This document shows, one piece after another, positions 1 through 6,175 of a DNA stretch of 6,175 nucleotides. How positions within the stretch are numbered: position 1 is the stretch's first letter; each line of letters starts with the position of its first letter. A program made the position numbers and the translations under genes. The notes under the pieces were generated by a model. It searched no databases, was not told the DNA's origin, and saw only the letters and a list, made by a program, of their open reading frames with translations. Origin of the DNA: Tannerella sp. (GTDB lineage: Bacteria; Bacteroidota; Bacteroidia; Bacteroidales; Tannerellaceae); assembly GCA_031260095.1 (NCBI GenBank), contig JAIRKN010000224.1, positions 1 through 6,175 of the forward strand, read 5' to 3'.

Positions 1-24
1 GGTCATATAAAACACATTTGTTTT

Positions 25-54
25 TTTGTATTAATTCAAATTACCGTATCTTTG
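25..54 (+). promoter_or_regulatory. Bacteroidetes-type promoter for ung
   Basis: A -33 element TTTG (25-28) is followed after 18 bases by a -7 element TATCTTTG (47-54). This fits the Bacteroides primary sigma consensus TTTG-N19-TAnnTTTG closely. Transcription would start near 60, giving a leader of roughly 15 bases before the ATG at 75. The ten bases TATCTTTGCC (47-56) recur exactly in the glyQS promoter on the other strand. The assignment rests on motif match, spacing and position; the start site itself is inferred. Confidence 0.7.
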
Positions 55-74
55 CCGGTAAATAAAATTGTTAT

Positions 75-737
75 ATGGATGTAAAAATAGAGCAGAGTTG
101 GAAAGATTGTCTGGTAGATGAGTTTGATAAACCTTATTTTGAACAATTGACGGGTTTTGTCAGGGATGAATACCGGAAAGGCGCCGTTTATCCTCCGGGA
201 GCATTGATATTTAATGCGTTTAATCATTGTCCTTTTGATAAGGTAAAGGTCGTTTTGCTTGGCCAGGATCCGTATCACGAACCGGGACAGGCACACGGGT
301 TATGCTTTTCCGTGCAGGACGGAGTTCATTTTCCTCCCTCGTTGATCAATATATTTAAAGAGATACAGTCGGATTTGGGGAAACCTGTTCCTGCAAGCGG
401 AGATCTGACACGGTGGGCGGATCAGGGCGTACTTTTGTTGAATGCGACACTGACCGTACGCGCCCATTCGGCAGGTTCGCATCAGAATAAGGGTTGGGAA
501 GCATTTACGGATGCGGTGATCAATCGTCTGGCCAATCAGCGTGAACATATTGTATATATATTGTGGGGAGCTTATGCGCAACGAAAAGGAGCGATGATTG
601 ACCGGAGTAAGAATCTGGTACTGCAATCGCCACATCCTTCGCCGTTATCGGCAAGCAGAGGTTTTTTCGGGAATAAGCATTTCAGCAAGGCGAATGAATA
701 TCTGACGGAAACCGGACAAACGCCTGTTGACTGGTGA
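75..737 (+). CDS. ung: Uracil-DNA glycosylase (family 1 UDG)
   Basis: This cytoplasmic enzyme removes uracil from DNA, produced by cytosine deamination or dUTP misincorporation, as the first step of base-excision repair. At 220 residues it is close to the usual family length (E. coli Ung has 229). The water-activating motif GQDPYH is at residues 63-68, with catalytic Asp65, followed by HGLCFSV at 74-80, whose Phe78 stacks on uracil. LLLNATLTVR (120-129) supplies the uracil-reading Asn123. HPSPLSA (187-193) supplies catalytic His187 and the minor-groove leucine loop. All key residues are intact, so it should be active. The ATG at 75 is the only sensible start, lying about 20 bases after a strong promoter, and no Shine-Dalgarno site is visible, as expected in this phylum. 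The next gene starts 120 bases downstream, so ung is probably a single-gene unit. Confidence 0.97.
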   Translation: MDVKIEQSWKDCLVDEFDKPYFEQLTGFVRDEYRKGAVYPPGALIFNAFNHCPFDKVKVVLLGQDPYHEPGQAHGLCFSVQDGVHFPPSLINIFKEIQSDLGKPVPASGDLTRWADQGVLLLNATLTVRAHSAGSHQNKGWEAFTDAVINRLANQREHIVYILWGAYAQRKGAMIDRSKNLVLQSPHPSPLSASRGFFGNKHFSKANEYLTETGQTPVDW

Positions 738-744
738 AGTCAAG

Positions 745-776
745 TTGATAAGCCCGGAGGTTTTTGTTTCACTTTG
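745..776 (+). promoter_or_regulatory. Weak candidate promoter for the fumarase gene
   Basis: The 120-base gap between ung and the fumarase gene contains TCACTTTG (769-776). This differs from the -7 consensus TAnnTTTG at one fixed position. A TTG at 745-747 lies 21 bases upstream, slightly longer than ideal. The leader would be about 75 bases. No better match exists in the gap, and I see no convincing terminator hairpin with a U-tract after ung. The fumarase gene may therefore use this promoter, or be partly read through from ung. Confidence 0.22.
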
Positions 777-857
777 TAATGTGGACTGCTACCTGACGAA
801 GAAGACCGGAAAATGTATCACTCATTTAATAATTGACTATTAAACATTATATAATAT

Positions 858-2486
858 ATGAAATTCAAATATCAAGAACCGTTCCCGATGGGGAAAGATA
901 CGACGGAGTATTATCTGTTGACGAAAGAACATGTCTCTACTTCTACATTTGAAGGAAAAGAAATCCTGAAAGTAGAGGCGGAAGGATTAACAAGACTGGC
1001 CAACGCTGCATTTCGTGATGTGGCATTTTTACTCAGGACAGAACATCAGCAACAGGTTGCCGATATACTGTCCGACCCGGAAGCCAGCGAGAATGACAAA
1101 TTTGTAGCGCTTACCTTTTTGCGGAATGCGGAAGTTTCGGCAAAAGGACAATTGCCTTTCTGTCAGGATACGGGCACGGCTATTATTATGGGAAAGAAAG
1201 GACAGCAGGTCTGGACGGAAGGATCGGACGAAGAAGCGTTATCAAAAGGTGTTTTCAAAACATATACGGAGGAAAATCTGCGTTATTCTCAGAATGTACC
1301 GCTTACGATGTATGAAGAGAAAAATACGGGATGTAACCTTCCGGCACAAATTGATTTGTACGCAGTCCGGGGGGCGGAGTATAAATTCTTATGTATCGCG
1401 AAAGGCGGAGGCTCGGCCAATAAAACCTATTTGTTTCAGGAAACAAAAGCATTGCTCAATCCGGATACACTGACGCCTTTCTTAGTGGAAAAAATGAAGA
1501 CATTAGGAACCGCTGCGTGTCCTCCTTATCACATTGCCTTTGTGATAGGCGGAACGTCGGCAGAAACAAATCTTAAAACCGTTAAACTGGCTTCCGCGCA
1601 TTATTATGACAGTTTGCCGACAGAAGGCAACGAAGACGGGCAGGCGTTCAGGGATACGGAACTGGAGAAGAAAGTGTTGGAGGAAGCCTATAATATAGGT
1701 TTGGGTGCACAGTTTGGCGGTAAGTATTTTGCGCATGATATACGCATTATCCGTTTGCCGCGTCACGGCGCTTCCTGTCCGGTCGGCATGGGGGTATCCT
1801 GTTCGGCAGACCGTAATATCAAAGCTAAGATCAATAAGGAAGGGATCTGGATTGAAAAACTGGAGGATCATCCGGGTCGTTTCATTCCGGAAGAGCTACG
1901 CCGGGCAGGTGAAGGTAACGCCATTCAGGTCGACCTGAACCGGCCAATGGCGGATATCCTGAAGGAATTGGATAAATATCCGGTTGCGACGCGTCTGTCA
2001 TTAAACGGAACCATTATTGTCGGCCGTGATATTGCACATGCCAAACTGAAAGAACGCCTGGATCAGGGAGAAGGGTTGCCTCAATACATAAAAGATCACC
2101 CGATTTATTATGCCGGTCCGGCTAAAACGCCTAAAGGAATGGCTTCCGGTTCGTTCGGGCCTACGACGGCAGGCCGTATGGATTCGTATGTAGATCTGTT
2201 CCAGTCGCATGGAGGAAGTATGGTGATGATCGCCAAGGGAAACCGTAGCCAGCAAGTGACGGACGCCTGCCGGAAATACGGCGGATTTTATCTGGGAAGT
2301 ATAGGCGGGCCGGCGGCGATCCTGGCGCTTGACAGCATAAAGAATGTAGAATGTATAGAATATCCCGAACTGGGAATGGAAGCTATCTGGAAAATAGAAG
2401 TGGAACATTTTCCGGCATTTATTCTGGTGGATAATAAAGGGAATGATTTTTTTAAGCAACTAAAGCCTTTGCGGTGTTGTAAGTGA
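858..2486 (+). CDS. fumA: Fumarate hydratase, class I, [4Fe-4S], single chain
   Basis: It catalyses the reversible hydration of fumarate to malate. In gut Bacteroidales it probably runs mainly towards fumarate, feeding fumarate reductase and succinate formation. The 542 residues contain both halves of the class I enzyme in one chain: the N-terminal Fumerase domain (about 40-320) and the C-terminal Fumerase_C domain (about 325-535). Cluster ligands are Cys102 (in [10 protein letters not shown]), Cys221 (in TAACPPYH) and Cys315 (in GMGVSC). Their spacing of 119 and 94 residues equals that of the structurally known Leishmania major enzyme (C133, C252, C346). With the same offset of 31, the catalytic residues Gln103, Asp104, Arg142, His303, Arg390, Thr436, Arg440 and Lys460 all match, so it should be active but oxygen-sensitive. 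The ATG at 858 has only AT-rich sequence upstream. The chain ends in an unusual Arg-Cys-Cys-Lys. The symbol fumA is generic for class I; fumB would be equally defensible. Confidence 0.96.
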   Translation: MKFKYQEPFPMGKDTTEYYLLTKEHVSTSTFEGKEILKVEAEGLTRLANAAFRDVAFLLRTEHQQQVADILSDPEASENDKFVALTFLRNAEVSAKGQLPFCQDTGTAIIMGKKGQQVWTEGSDEEALSKGVFKTYTEENLRYSQNVPLTMYEEKNTGCNLPAQIDLYAVRGAEYKFLCIAKGGGSANKTYLFQETKALLNPDTLTPFLVEKMKTLGTAACPPYHIAFVIGGTSAETNLKTVKLASAHYYDSLPTEGNEDGQAFRDTELEKKVLEEAYNIGLGAQFGGKYFAHDIRIIRLPRHGASCPVGMGVSCSADRNIKAKINKEGIWIEKLEDHPGRFIPEELRRAGEGNAIQVDLNRPMADILKELDKYPVATRLSLNGTIIVGRDIAHAKLKERLDQGEGLPQYIKDHPIYYAGPAKTPKGMASGSFGPTTAGRMDSYVDLFQSHGGSMVMIAKGNRSQQVTDACRKYGGFYLGSIGGPAAILALDSIKNVECIEYPELGMEAIWKIEVEHFPAFILVDNKGNDFFKQLKPLRCCK

Positions 2487-2518
2487 GAAACAAGTGATAT
2501 AAATAAGATAGATTGATC

Positions 2519-3160
2519 ATGAAAAGTTTAAAAGTACCTTATGTGCCGGCGTTGGACGGACTTGAACTGAGAGAGGTGGCGGAGCGGATGGAGACGGAAG
2601 CTTTGCGTCAGAGTATTGATGTTATCAATTGGAATGAATATCCGTATAAGCCGGTCGTTGCCTTTGATATTGCACGGGGCGACAAGGAGTTGTATCTTCA
2701 TTATTTTGTCCGGGGATTGTCGTTGCGTGCGATAGCGGACGAAGATGGGGAGTTTGTGTATATGGACAGTTGTGTGGAGTTTTTCATGCGCCGGAAGGAG
2801 GATTTGTTGTATACCAACTTCGAGTTTAACTGCATCGGAACCTGTCTTGCTGCGCGTGGGTCGAATCGCAACGAACGGACTCCTTTTACTCAGAATGAAT
2901 ATAAGAAAATCCGGCGCTATACGACTGTTCAATGCGAATCATTTTCGGAAAAGAAAGGGATCCATGCCTGGGAACTGACCGTTGCGATTCCCTTTGAACT
3001 GATGGGGCTTGACCGGTCCGGCTTGCCGGATATGATCCGGGGTAATTTTTATAAGTGTGCGGACAAGACGGCCTATCCGCATTATGTAACCTGGAATCCG
3101 ATCCCTCTCCCCTCGCCGGATTATCATTGTCCGGAACATTTTGGGGAGATTCGTTTCTGA
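2519..3160 (+). CDS. Carbohydrate-binding family 9-like (CBM9-like) domain protein
   Basis: This 213-residue protein resembles the stand-alone CBM9-like/DOMON-type beta-sandwich proteins of Bacteroidetes, which are usually annotated only as carbohydrate-binding family 9-like; ligand and function are unknown. One domain fills nearly the whole chain. Visible marks are the early strand around Trp38 (INWNEYPYKPVVAFDIA), FVYMDSCVEFFMRR (79-92), YTNFEFNCIGTC (98-109) and the C-terminal block with Trp192 (VTWNPIPLPSPDYH) and HCPEHFGEIRF (203-213), typical of the family. There is no signal peptide, lipobox or membrane segment, so it should be cytoplasmic, which is odd for a presumed glycan binder. 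I chose ATG 2519 over the in-frame TTG at 2513 because ATG is strongly preferred and the extra residues add nothing. It starts 32 bases after the fumarase stop with no promoter seen between, so co-transcription is possible. Confidence 0.82.
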   Translation: MKSLKVPYVPALDGLELREVAERMETEALRQSIDVINWNEYPYKPVVAFDIARGDKELYLHYFVRGLSLRAIADEDGEFVYMDSCVEFFMRRKEDLLYTNFEFNCIGTCLAARGSNRNERTPFTQNEYKKIRRYTTVQCESFSEKKGIHAWELTVAIPFELMGLDRSGLPDMIRGNFYKCADKTAYPHYVTWNPIPLPSPDYHCPEHFGEIRF

Positions 3161-3204
3161 TTTTTCAGGGACAAGCCTGTTGACGGCAAGCTATCCTGAT
3201 CGCG

Positions 3205-3756
3205 TTATTCGCTTACCGTCATTACTTCTATTTCAAAAACCAGGACGGAGTATCCGGGGATACTTCCATTTGAACTTCCTTCTCTGCCGTATCCCAGTTG
3301 GTAGGGAATCCATACTTCCCATTTATCGCCTTTCACCATGTTTTGAAGGGCGGTCTTCCAGCCGTTTATCACAGCGCTGCTTCCGGTTGCTCCGACAAGA
3401 AAAGAATATGGAGTGCCATCGTCAAACAGTTTCTGATCAAACACCGTTCCGTTTTCGATGCTATATTTGGGATAATCGGCTACAAACCATCCCTTGTAGT
3501 AGCATGTTACCGTACTGGTGTAGTAGATGGGATCCGTACCGTCTCCTTTTGTCAGGACTTTGTAGTAGACACTGCCTTCGTTTCCGGGAGATCTTAATTC
3601 CTTGTATTCGGGATTGGCTTTTATGGCATTAAGGGCCAATTGGTTTGCTACCATCCATTCATTCAGATGATCGTCGTTGTCATCGCTACAGGATGATCCG
3701 GTAGCGGCGAATAATGCGACAAGCATCACTATCAAATAAAATCCGTATTTCTTCAT
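3205..3756 (-). CDS. FKBP-type peptidyl-prolyl cis-trans isomerase, predicted surface lipoprotein
   Basis: It is expected to catalyse cis-trans isomerisation of Xaa-Pro bonds in proteins outside the cytoplasm. Residues 1-22 form a lipoprotein signal peptide (MKKYGF plus a hydrophobic LIVMLVALFAA core) ending at Cys23 in a relaxed lipobox, GSSC. Right after the cysteine comes SDDNDD (24-29), like the Bacteroides surface-export signal. A linker of about 35 residues leads to the FKBP domain (about 62-181). Residues equivalent to the FKBP12 active-site pocket are all present: Tyr87, Phe106-Asp107, Phe119, Val129-Ile130, Trp133, Tyr156 and Phe174. The loop between Tyr87 and Phe106 is about nine residues longer than in FKBP12. 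The start lies 19 bases after the glyQS stop on the same strand, so the two probably form an operon. No terminator with a U-tract is visible after its stop. Isomerase activity is inferred from the conserved pocket; a chaperone role is equally possible. Confidence 0.93.
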   Translation of the reverse strand: MKKYGFYLIVMLVALFAATGSSCSDDNDDHLNEWMVANQLALNAIKANPEYKELRSPGNEGSVYYKVLTKGDGTDPIYYTSTVTCYYKGWFVADYPKYSIENGTVFDQKLFDDGTPYSFLVGATGSSAVINGWKTALQNMVKGDKWEVWIPYQLGYGREGSSNGSIPGYSVLVFEIEVMTVSE

Positions 3757-3775
3757 TCCATGTAATTTTTAAATT

Positions 3776-5365
3776 CTACCTGTTTACTTTGGGGGCGGAT
3801 GAGGACGTCCCGCTAATCAGCTTTTCGAGGAGGCGGCGCATACTTACTTTGTCGGAAATAATGCCGTGCAGTTTATCGACCGGCACACGTTCCTGCTCCA
3901 TTGTATCACGGAAGCGGATCGTTACGCAATCGTCTTCCAGGGAGTCGTGATCCACCGTTATGCAATAAGGCGTGCCGATAGCATCCTGGCGGCGATAACG
4001 TTTGCCGATCGAGTCTTTCTCGTCATACTGGCAACGAAAATCGAAACGGAGTATATTCATAATTTCATGCGCTTTCTCAGGCAGTCCGTCTTTACGTACC
4101 AGCGGGAGAACCGCCAGTTTTACCGGAGCCAGGGCGGGAGGTAATTTCAGTACGACCCGTGTTTCTCCGTTTTCCAGTGTTTCTTCGTTGTATGCGCCTG
4201 CCATCAGGCTCAGGAACATACGGTCTACCCCTATTGAGGTTTCAATGACGTAAGGCACATAGCTCTTATTCAGTTCGGGATCGAAGTATTGTATTTTTTT
4301 ACCCGAAAATTGTTCATGTTGCGACAAGTCAAAGTCCGTCCGGCTGTGTATGCCTTCCACTTCCTTGAATCCGAACGGCATTTCAAATTCAATATCGGTT
4401 GCCGCATTGGCATAGTGAGCTAATTTGTCATGATCGTGGTAGCGATATTTCCGATCGCCCAGACCGAGCGCACGATGCCATTTCATGCGTATCTCTTTCC
4501 ATGTGGCAAACCAGTCGAGTTCTTCACCCGGACGTACGAAAAACTGCATTTCCATTTGTTCAAACTCACGCATACGGAATACGAACTGGCGGGCAACGAT
4601 CTCATTGCGGAAGGCTTTTCCGATCTGGGCGATACCGAACGGTATTTTCATCCGGCCGGTTTTTTGTACGTTCAGGAAATTCACAAATATCCCCTGGGCC
4701 GTTTCGGGGCGCAAATAGATTTTCATCGCGCCGTCGGCAGTCGATCCCATTTCGGTGGCAAACATCAGATTGAACTGGCGCACATCCGTCCAGTTCCGTG
4801 TGCCTGATATGGGGCATACGATCTCACAGTCGACGATGATCCGGCGCAATTCCTCCAGATCGGAATCATTTAATGCTTTTGTAAAGCGGGTGTGCACTTC
4901 GTCCCGTTTGGACTGATTCTCCCGCACGCGGGGATTTGTTGCGCGGAACTGTTGTTCGTCGAATGTTTCGCCAAAACGTTTGGCTGCTTTTTCTACCTCC
5001 TTCGTTATTTTTTCGTCGATCCGGGCCAGGTACTCTTCGATCAGTACGTCGGCGCGATAGCGTTTCTTGCTGTCTTTGTTGTCGATCAGCGGATCATTAA
5101 ATGCGTCTACGTGTCCGGAGGCTTTCCATATAGTAGGATGCATAAAAATGGCAGAATCAATGCCGGTGATATTCTCATTCAGCAGCGTCATGCTGTCCCA
5201 CCAGTATTTTTTTATATTGTTTTTCAGTTCGACGCCGTTCTGTCCGTAATCATACACCGCTCCTAATCCGTCATAAATTTCAGACGAAGGAAATACAAAT
5301 CCATACTCTTTACAATGGGAAATTAATTTTTTAAATACATCTTCCTGTTGTGCCATAAGACTCAT
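3776..5365 (-). CDS. glyQS: Glycyl-tRNA synthetase, alpha2 type (class II)
   Basis: It charges tRNA-Gly with glycine in the cytoplasm. The 529-residue single chain is the homodimeric alpha2 form found in Bacteroidetes, Gram-positives and eukaryotes, not the two-subunit GlyQ/GlyS form of E. coli (relatives are often annotated glyS). Visible parts are the glycine-pocket strand PSSEIYDGLGAVYDYG (26-41) and the ATP/glycine segment LRPETAQGIF (218-227). Class II motif 2 runs from FRNE (252-255) to RMREFEQMEMQFF (264-276), and motif 3 is ETSIGVDRMF (375-384, Arg382). A C-terminal anticodon-binding domain spans about 412-515, starting LAPVKLAVLPLV. The last residues (about 518-529, rich in Ser, then APKVNR) look like a disordered tail. 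Two starts are possible: ATG 5365 (MSLMAQQ) or ATG 5356 (MAQQEDVF). The second fits the family N-terminus as I remember it; the first is the longest frame. A consensus promoter lies 25 bases upstream, and an FKBP lipoprotein gene follows closely. Confidence 0.97.
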   Translation of the reverse strand: MSLMAQQEDVFKKLISHCKEYGFVFPSSEIYDGLGAVYDYGQNGVELKNNIKKYWWDSMTLLNENITGIDSAIFMHPTIWKASGHVDAFNDPLIDNKDSKKRYRADVLIEEYLARIDEKITKEVEKAAKRFGETFDEQQFRATNPRVRENQSKRDEVHTRFTKALNDSDLEELRRIIVDCEIVCPISGTRNWTDVRQFNLMFATEMGSTADGAMKIYLRPETAQGIFVNFLNVQKTGRMKIPFGIAQIGKAFRNEIVARQFVFRMREFEQMEMQFFVRPGEELDWFATWKEIRMKWHRALGLGDRKYRYHDHDKLAHYANAATDIEFEMPFGFKEVEGIHSRTDFDLSQHEQFSGKKIQYFDPELNKSYVPYVIETSIGVDRMFLSLMAGAYNEETLENGETRVVLKLPPALAPVKLAVLPLVRKDGLPEKAHEIMNILRFDFRCQYDEKDSIGKRYRRQDAIGTPYCITVDHDSLEDDCVTIRFRDTMEQERVPVDKLHGIISDKVSMRRLLEKLISGTSSSAPKVNR

Positions 5366-5389
5366 CTATTATCTTTTTTTTGAGAGGGG

Positions 5390-5420
5390 CAAAGATAAAT
5401 AATAATTGTCAATTGACAAA
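5390..5420 (-). promoter_or_regulatory. Bacteroidetes-type promoter for glyQS
   Basis: Reading the minus strand, TTTG (5420-5417) is followed after exactly 19 bases by TATCTTTG (5397-5390). This is a perfect match to TTTG-N19-TAnnTTTG. The leader to the ATG at 5365 would be only about 20 bases, A-rich and without a Shine-Dalgarno site. That leaves no room for a riboswitch or T-box. The -33 element lies three bases beyond the stop codon of the upstream gene and inside a palindrome. It probably drives glyQS and the FKBP gene behind it. Confidence 0.75.
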
Positions 5421-5427
5421 TATTATT
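5398..5427. repeat. 30-base near-perfect palindrome over the glyQS promoter
   Basis: The two 15-base arms match with one mismatch. The centre, TTGTCAATTGACAA (5406-5419), is a perfect 14-base palindrome. The element covers the -33 box and the whole spacer of the glyQS promoter and reaches into the stop codon of the upstream gene (5423-5425). As DNA it could be an operator for a dimeric regulator. As RNA it would fold into a 13-pair, AT-rich stem with an AATT loop, but no U-tract follows on either strand, so it is a poor intrinsic terminator. The symmetry is directly visible; any function is inferred. Confidence 0.6.
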
Positions 5428-6175
5428 CATTTTCATTCTCATTTAGTTTTGCATCTATCCGCATGATTTTCTTTTCGGAGCGGACTTTTTCCTTCTGCAT
5501 GGCATGGATATCGCTTAGGGCCATAGCTAATTCGTAAGTCGCTTTGATTGCTTTTTTATCAAGGTCGGACAGATAAAGCGTATATGGTTTTCCTCCCGTG
5601 TATTCCGCTTTTATGCGTACTTTTTCGTCGGTGACATAGACCAGGGCGGCAATCGTTTTGCAGTGTTCTCCTTTGTAGGTAACGACTTCCGTTGTGTTAC
5701 CCATATCTTTGAAGCGGTAGTTGAGACCTCCGTCGTATGGAATGGAAGGTGTTTGGGCAACGGTTCCGTCTTTTGTTGAAAATTTAAGCCCCGTATGTTC
5801 GATCGGTTTACTTCCGAAGTATACGCTGGCCATATACATTTCACCTTCTTCACTGACGCCGCAACGGATATAGCTGCGCTCCACGTTACGTTCTACCGTC
5901 ATAGTTTGCCGGATATAATTACCGGTTTCATTGTAAGCCGTATCTTTTTCAAACACAAACCCTTTTTTCAGTTTCTCCGCTTCTTCCAGGCGTATCGGGA
6001 GCAGGCTGTCGCAGTAAGCGATATTCTGTTCACTTTCCCCGCGTTCGACGAGGCGCATCAGCGTAAGCGCTTCTTTCCGAACGGCAATCTCGCGGGGATA
6101 CAGTATATTAATAGAATCGATGACACTTTTCGCTGTGCTGAAATATTTCTTTTCATACAGGCTTTTCGCTTCCTC
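5423..6175 (-). CDS. Uncharacterised Bacteroidales protein, N-terminus beyond the window
   Basis: The frame is open from the right edge of the window to the TAA at 5423-5425, giving at least 250 residues. The first in-window Met (6058) is not the start: the 39 codons upstream of it continue without a stop in the same style (for example AKSLYEKKYFSTAKSVIDSI), so the gene is partial. I recognise no enzyme family. The visible N-terminal part is helical and charged, reminiscent of a TPR-like repeat (residues 1-65 of the visible part). A beta-rich middle follows, with GNYIRQ, RSYIRCGVSEEGEMY and NYRFKDMGNTTEVVTYKGE. The end is helical, with a Lys/Glu-rich, probably coiled-coil tail after DKKAIKATYELAMALSDIHAMQ. 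From memory, similar proteins occur in Bacteroides and Parabacteroides as hypothetical proteins, some with a lipoprotein N-terminus; that end cannot be seen here. It stops 57 bases before the glyQS start but does not overlap its promoter boxes. Confidence 0.85.
   Translation of the reverse strand, partial: EEAKSLYEKKYFSTAKSVIDSINILYPREIAVRKEALTLMRLVERGESEQNIAYCDSLLPIRLEEAEKLKKGFVFEKDTAYNETGNYIRQTMTVERNVERSYIRCGVSEEGEMYMASVYFGSKPIEHTGLKFSTKDGTVAQTPSIPYDGGLNYRFKDMGNTTEVVTYKGEHCKTIAALVYVTDEKVRIKAEYTGGKPYTLYLSDLDKKAIKATYELAMALSDIHAMQKEKVRSEKKIMRIDAKLNENENE

Noticed and set aside
833..855. TTGACT (833-838) and TATAAT (850-855), resembling an E. coli sigma-70 promoter before the fumarase gene
   Set aside because: The spacer is only 11 bases, the -10 box ends two bases before the ATG, and Bacteroidetes primary sigma uses different boxes. 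It is chance in AT-rich sequence.
738..857. A small RNA or small gene in the ung-fumarase gap
   Set aside because: There is no strong promoter, hairpin with U-tract, or open frame with a plausible start; the gap is AT-rich and otherwise featureless.
2513..2518. TTG start at 2513 for the CBM9-like protein
   Set aside because: The ATG two codons downstream is the more likely start, and the extension adds only two residues.
3161..3204. Possible bidirectional terminator between the convergent CBM9-like and FKBP genes (CAGG-GACAAG-CCTG at 3166-3179)
   Set aside because: The stem is only four pairs, and the T-run lies before it on the plus strand, becoming an A-run after it on the minus strand. 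This is the wrong arrangement for an intrinsic terminator.
3141..3632. Long open frame on the plus strand across the FKBP gene, and similar long frames opposite or inside ung, the fumarase and glyQS genes
   Set aside because: These are shadows of well-supported genes in other frames. Their translations are rich in Arg, Ser and Cys, with no recognisable domain.
5366..5422. T-box riboswitch upstream of glycyl-tRNA synthetase
   Set aside because: The promoter leaves a leader of only about 20 bases, far too short for a T-box, and no T-box consensus is visible. T-boxes are also rare in Bacteroidetes.

Overview
The window looks like chromosomal DNA from a member of the Bacteroidales. Parabacteroides or a close relative is my best guess, from protein similarity recalled from memory. 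The support is as follows. Two promoters follow the Bacteroidetes primary sigma consensus (TTTG, about 19 bases, TAnnTTTG), and genes lack Shine-Dalgarno sites. There is a single-chain class I fumarase and an alpha2-type glycyl-tRNA synthetase. A lipoprotein carries an acidic SDDNDD stretch after its lipid-anchor cysteine, as in Bacteroides surface lipoproteins.

Layout. Three genes read rightward: uracil-DNA glycosylase ung (75-737), a class I fumarate hydratase (858-2486) and a carbohydrate-binding family 9-like protein of unknown role (2519-3160). They meet three leftward genes across a 44-base convergent gap. From right to left these are an uncharacterised protein whose N-terminus lies beyond the window (5423-6175), glycyl-tRNA synthetase (3776-5365) and an FKBP-type peptidyl-prolyl isomerase lipoprotein (3205-3756). 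No non-coding stretch reaches 300 bases; the longest, 738-857, holds only a weak promoter candidate. I see no RNA genes, mobile elements, CRISPR arrays or broken genes.

How the genes relate. ung has its own strong promoter and acts in base-excision repair. The fumarase serves the reductive succinate branch typical of these anaerobes, and the CBM9-like gene follows it after 32 bases, so the two may be co-transcribed. On the other strand glyQS has a consensus promoter that overlaps a 30-base near-perfect palindrome. The FKBP lipoprotein gene follows glyQS after only 19 bases and probably shares its transcript.

The region is mostly ordinary housekeeping DNA and I do not see a new multi-gene system. 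The points most worth a second look are the palindrome over the glyQS promoter, the predicted surface location of the FKBP lipoprotein, and the two uncharacterised proteins.
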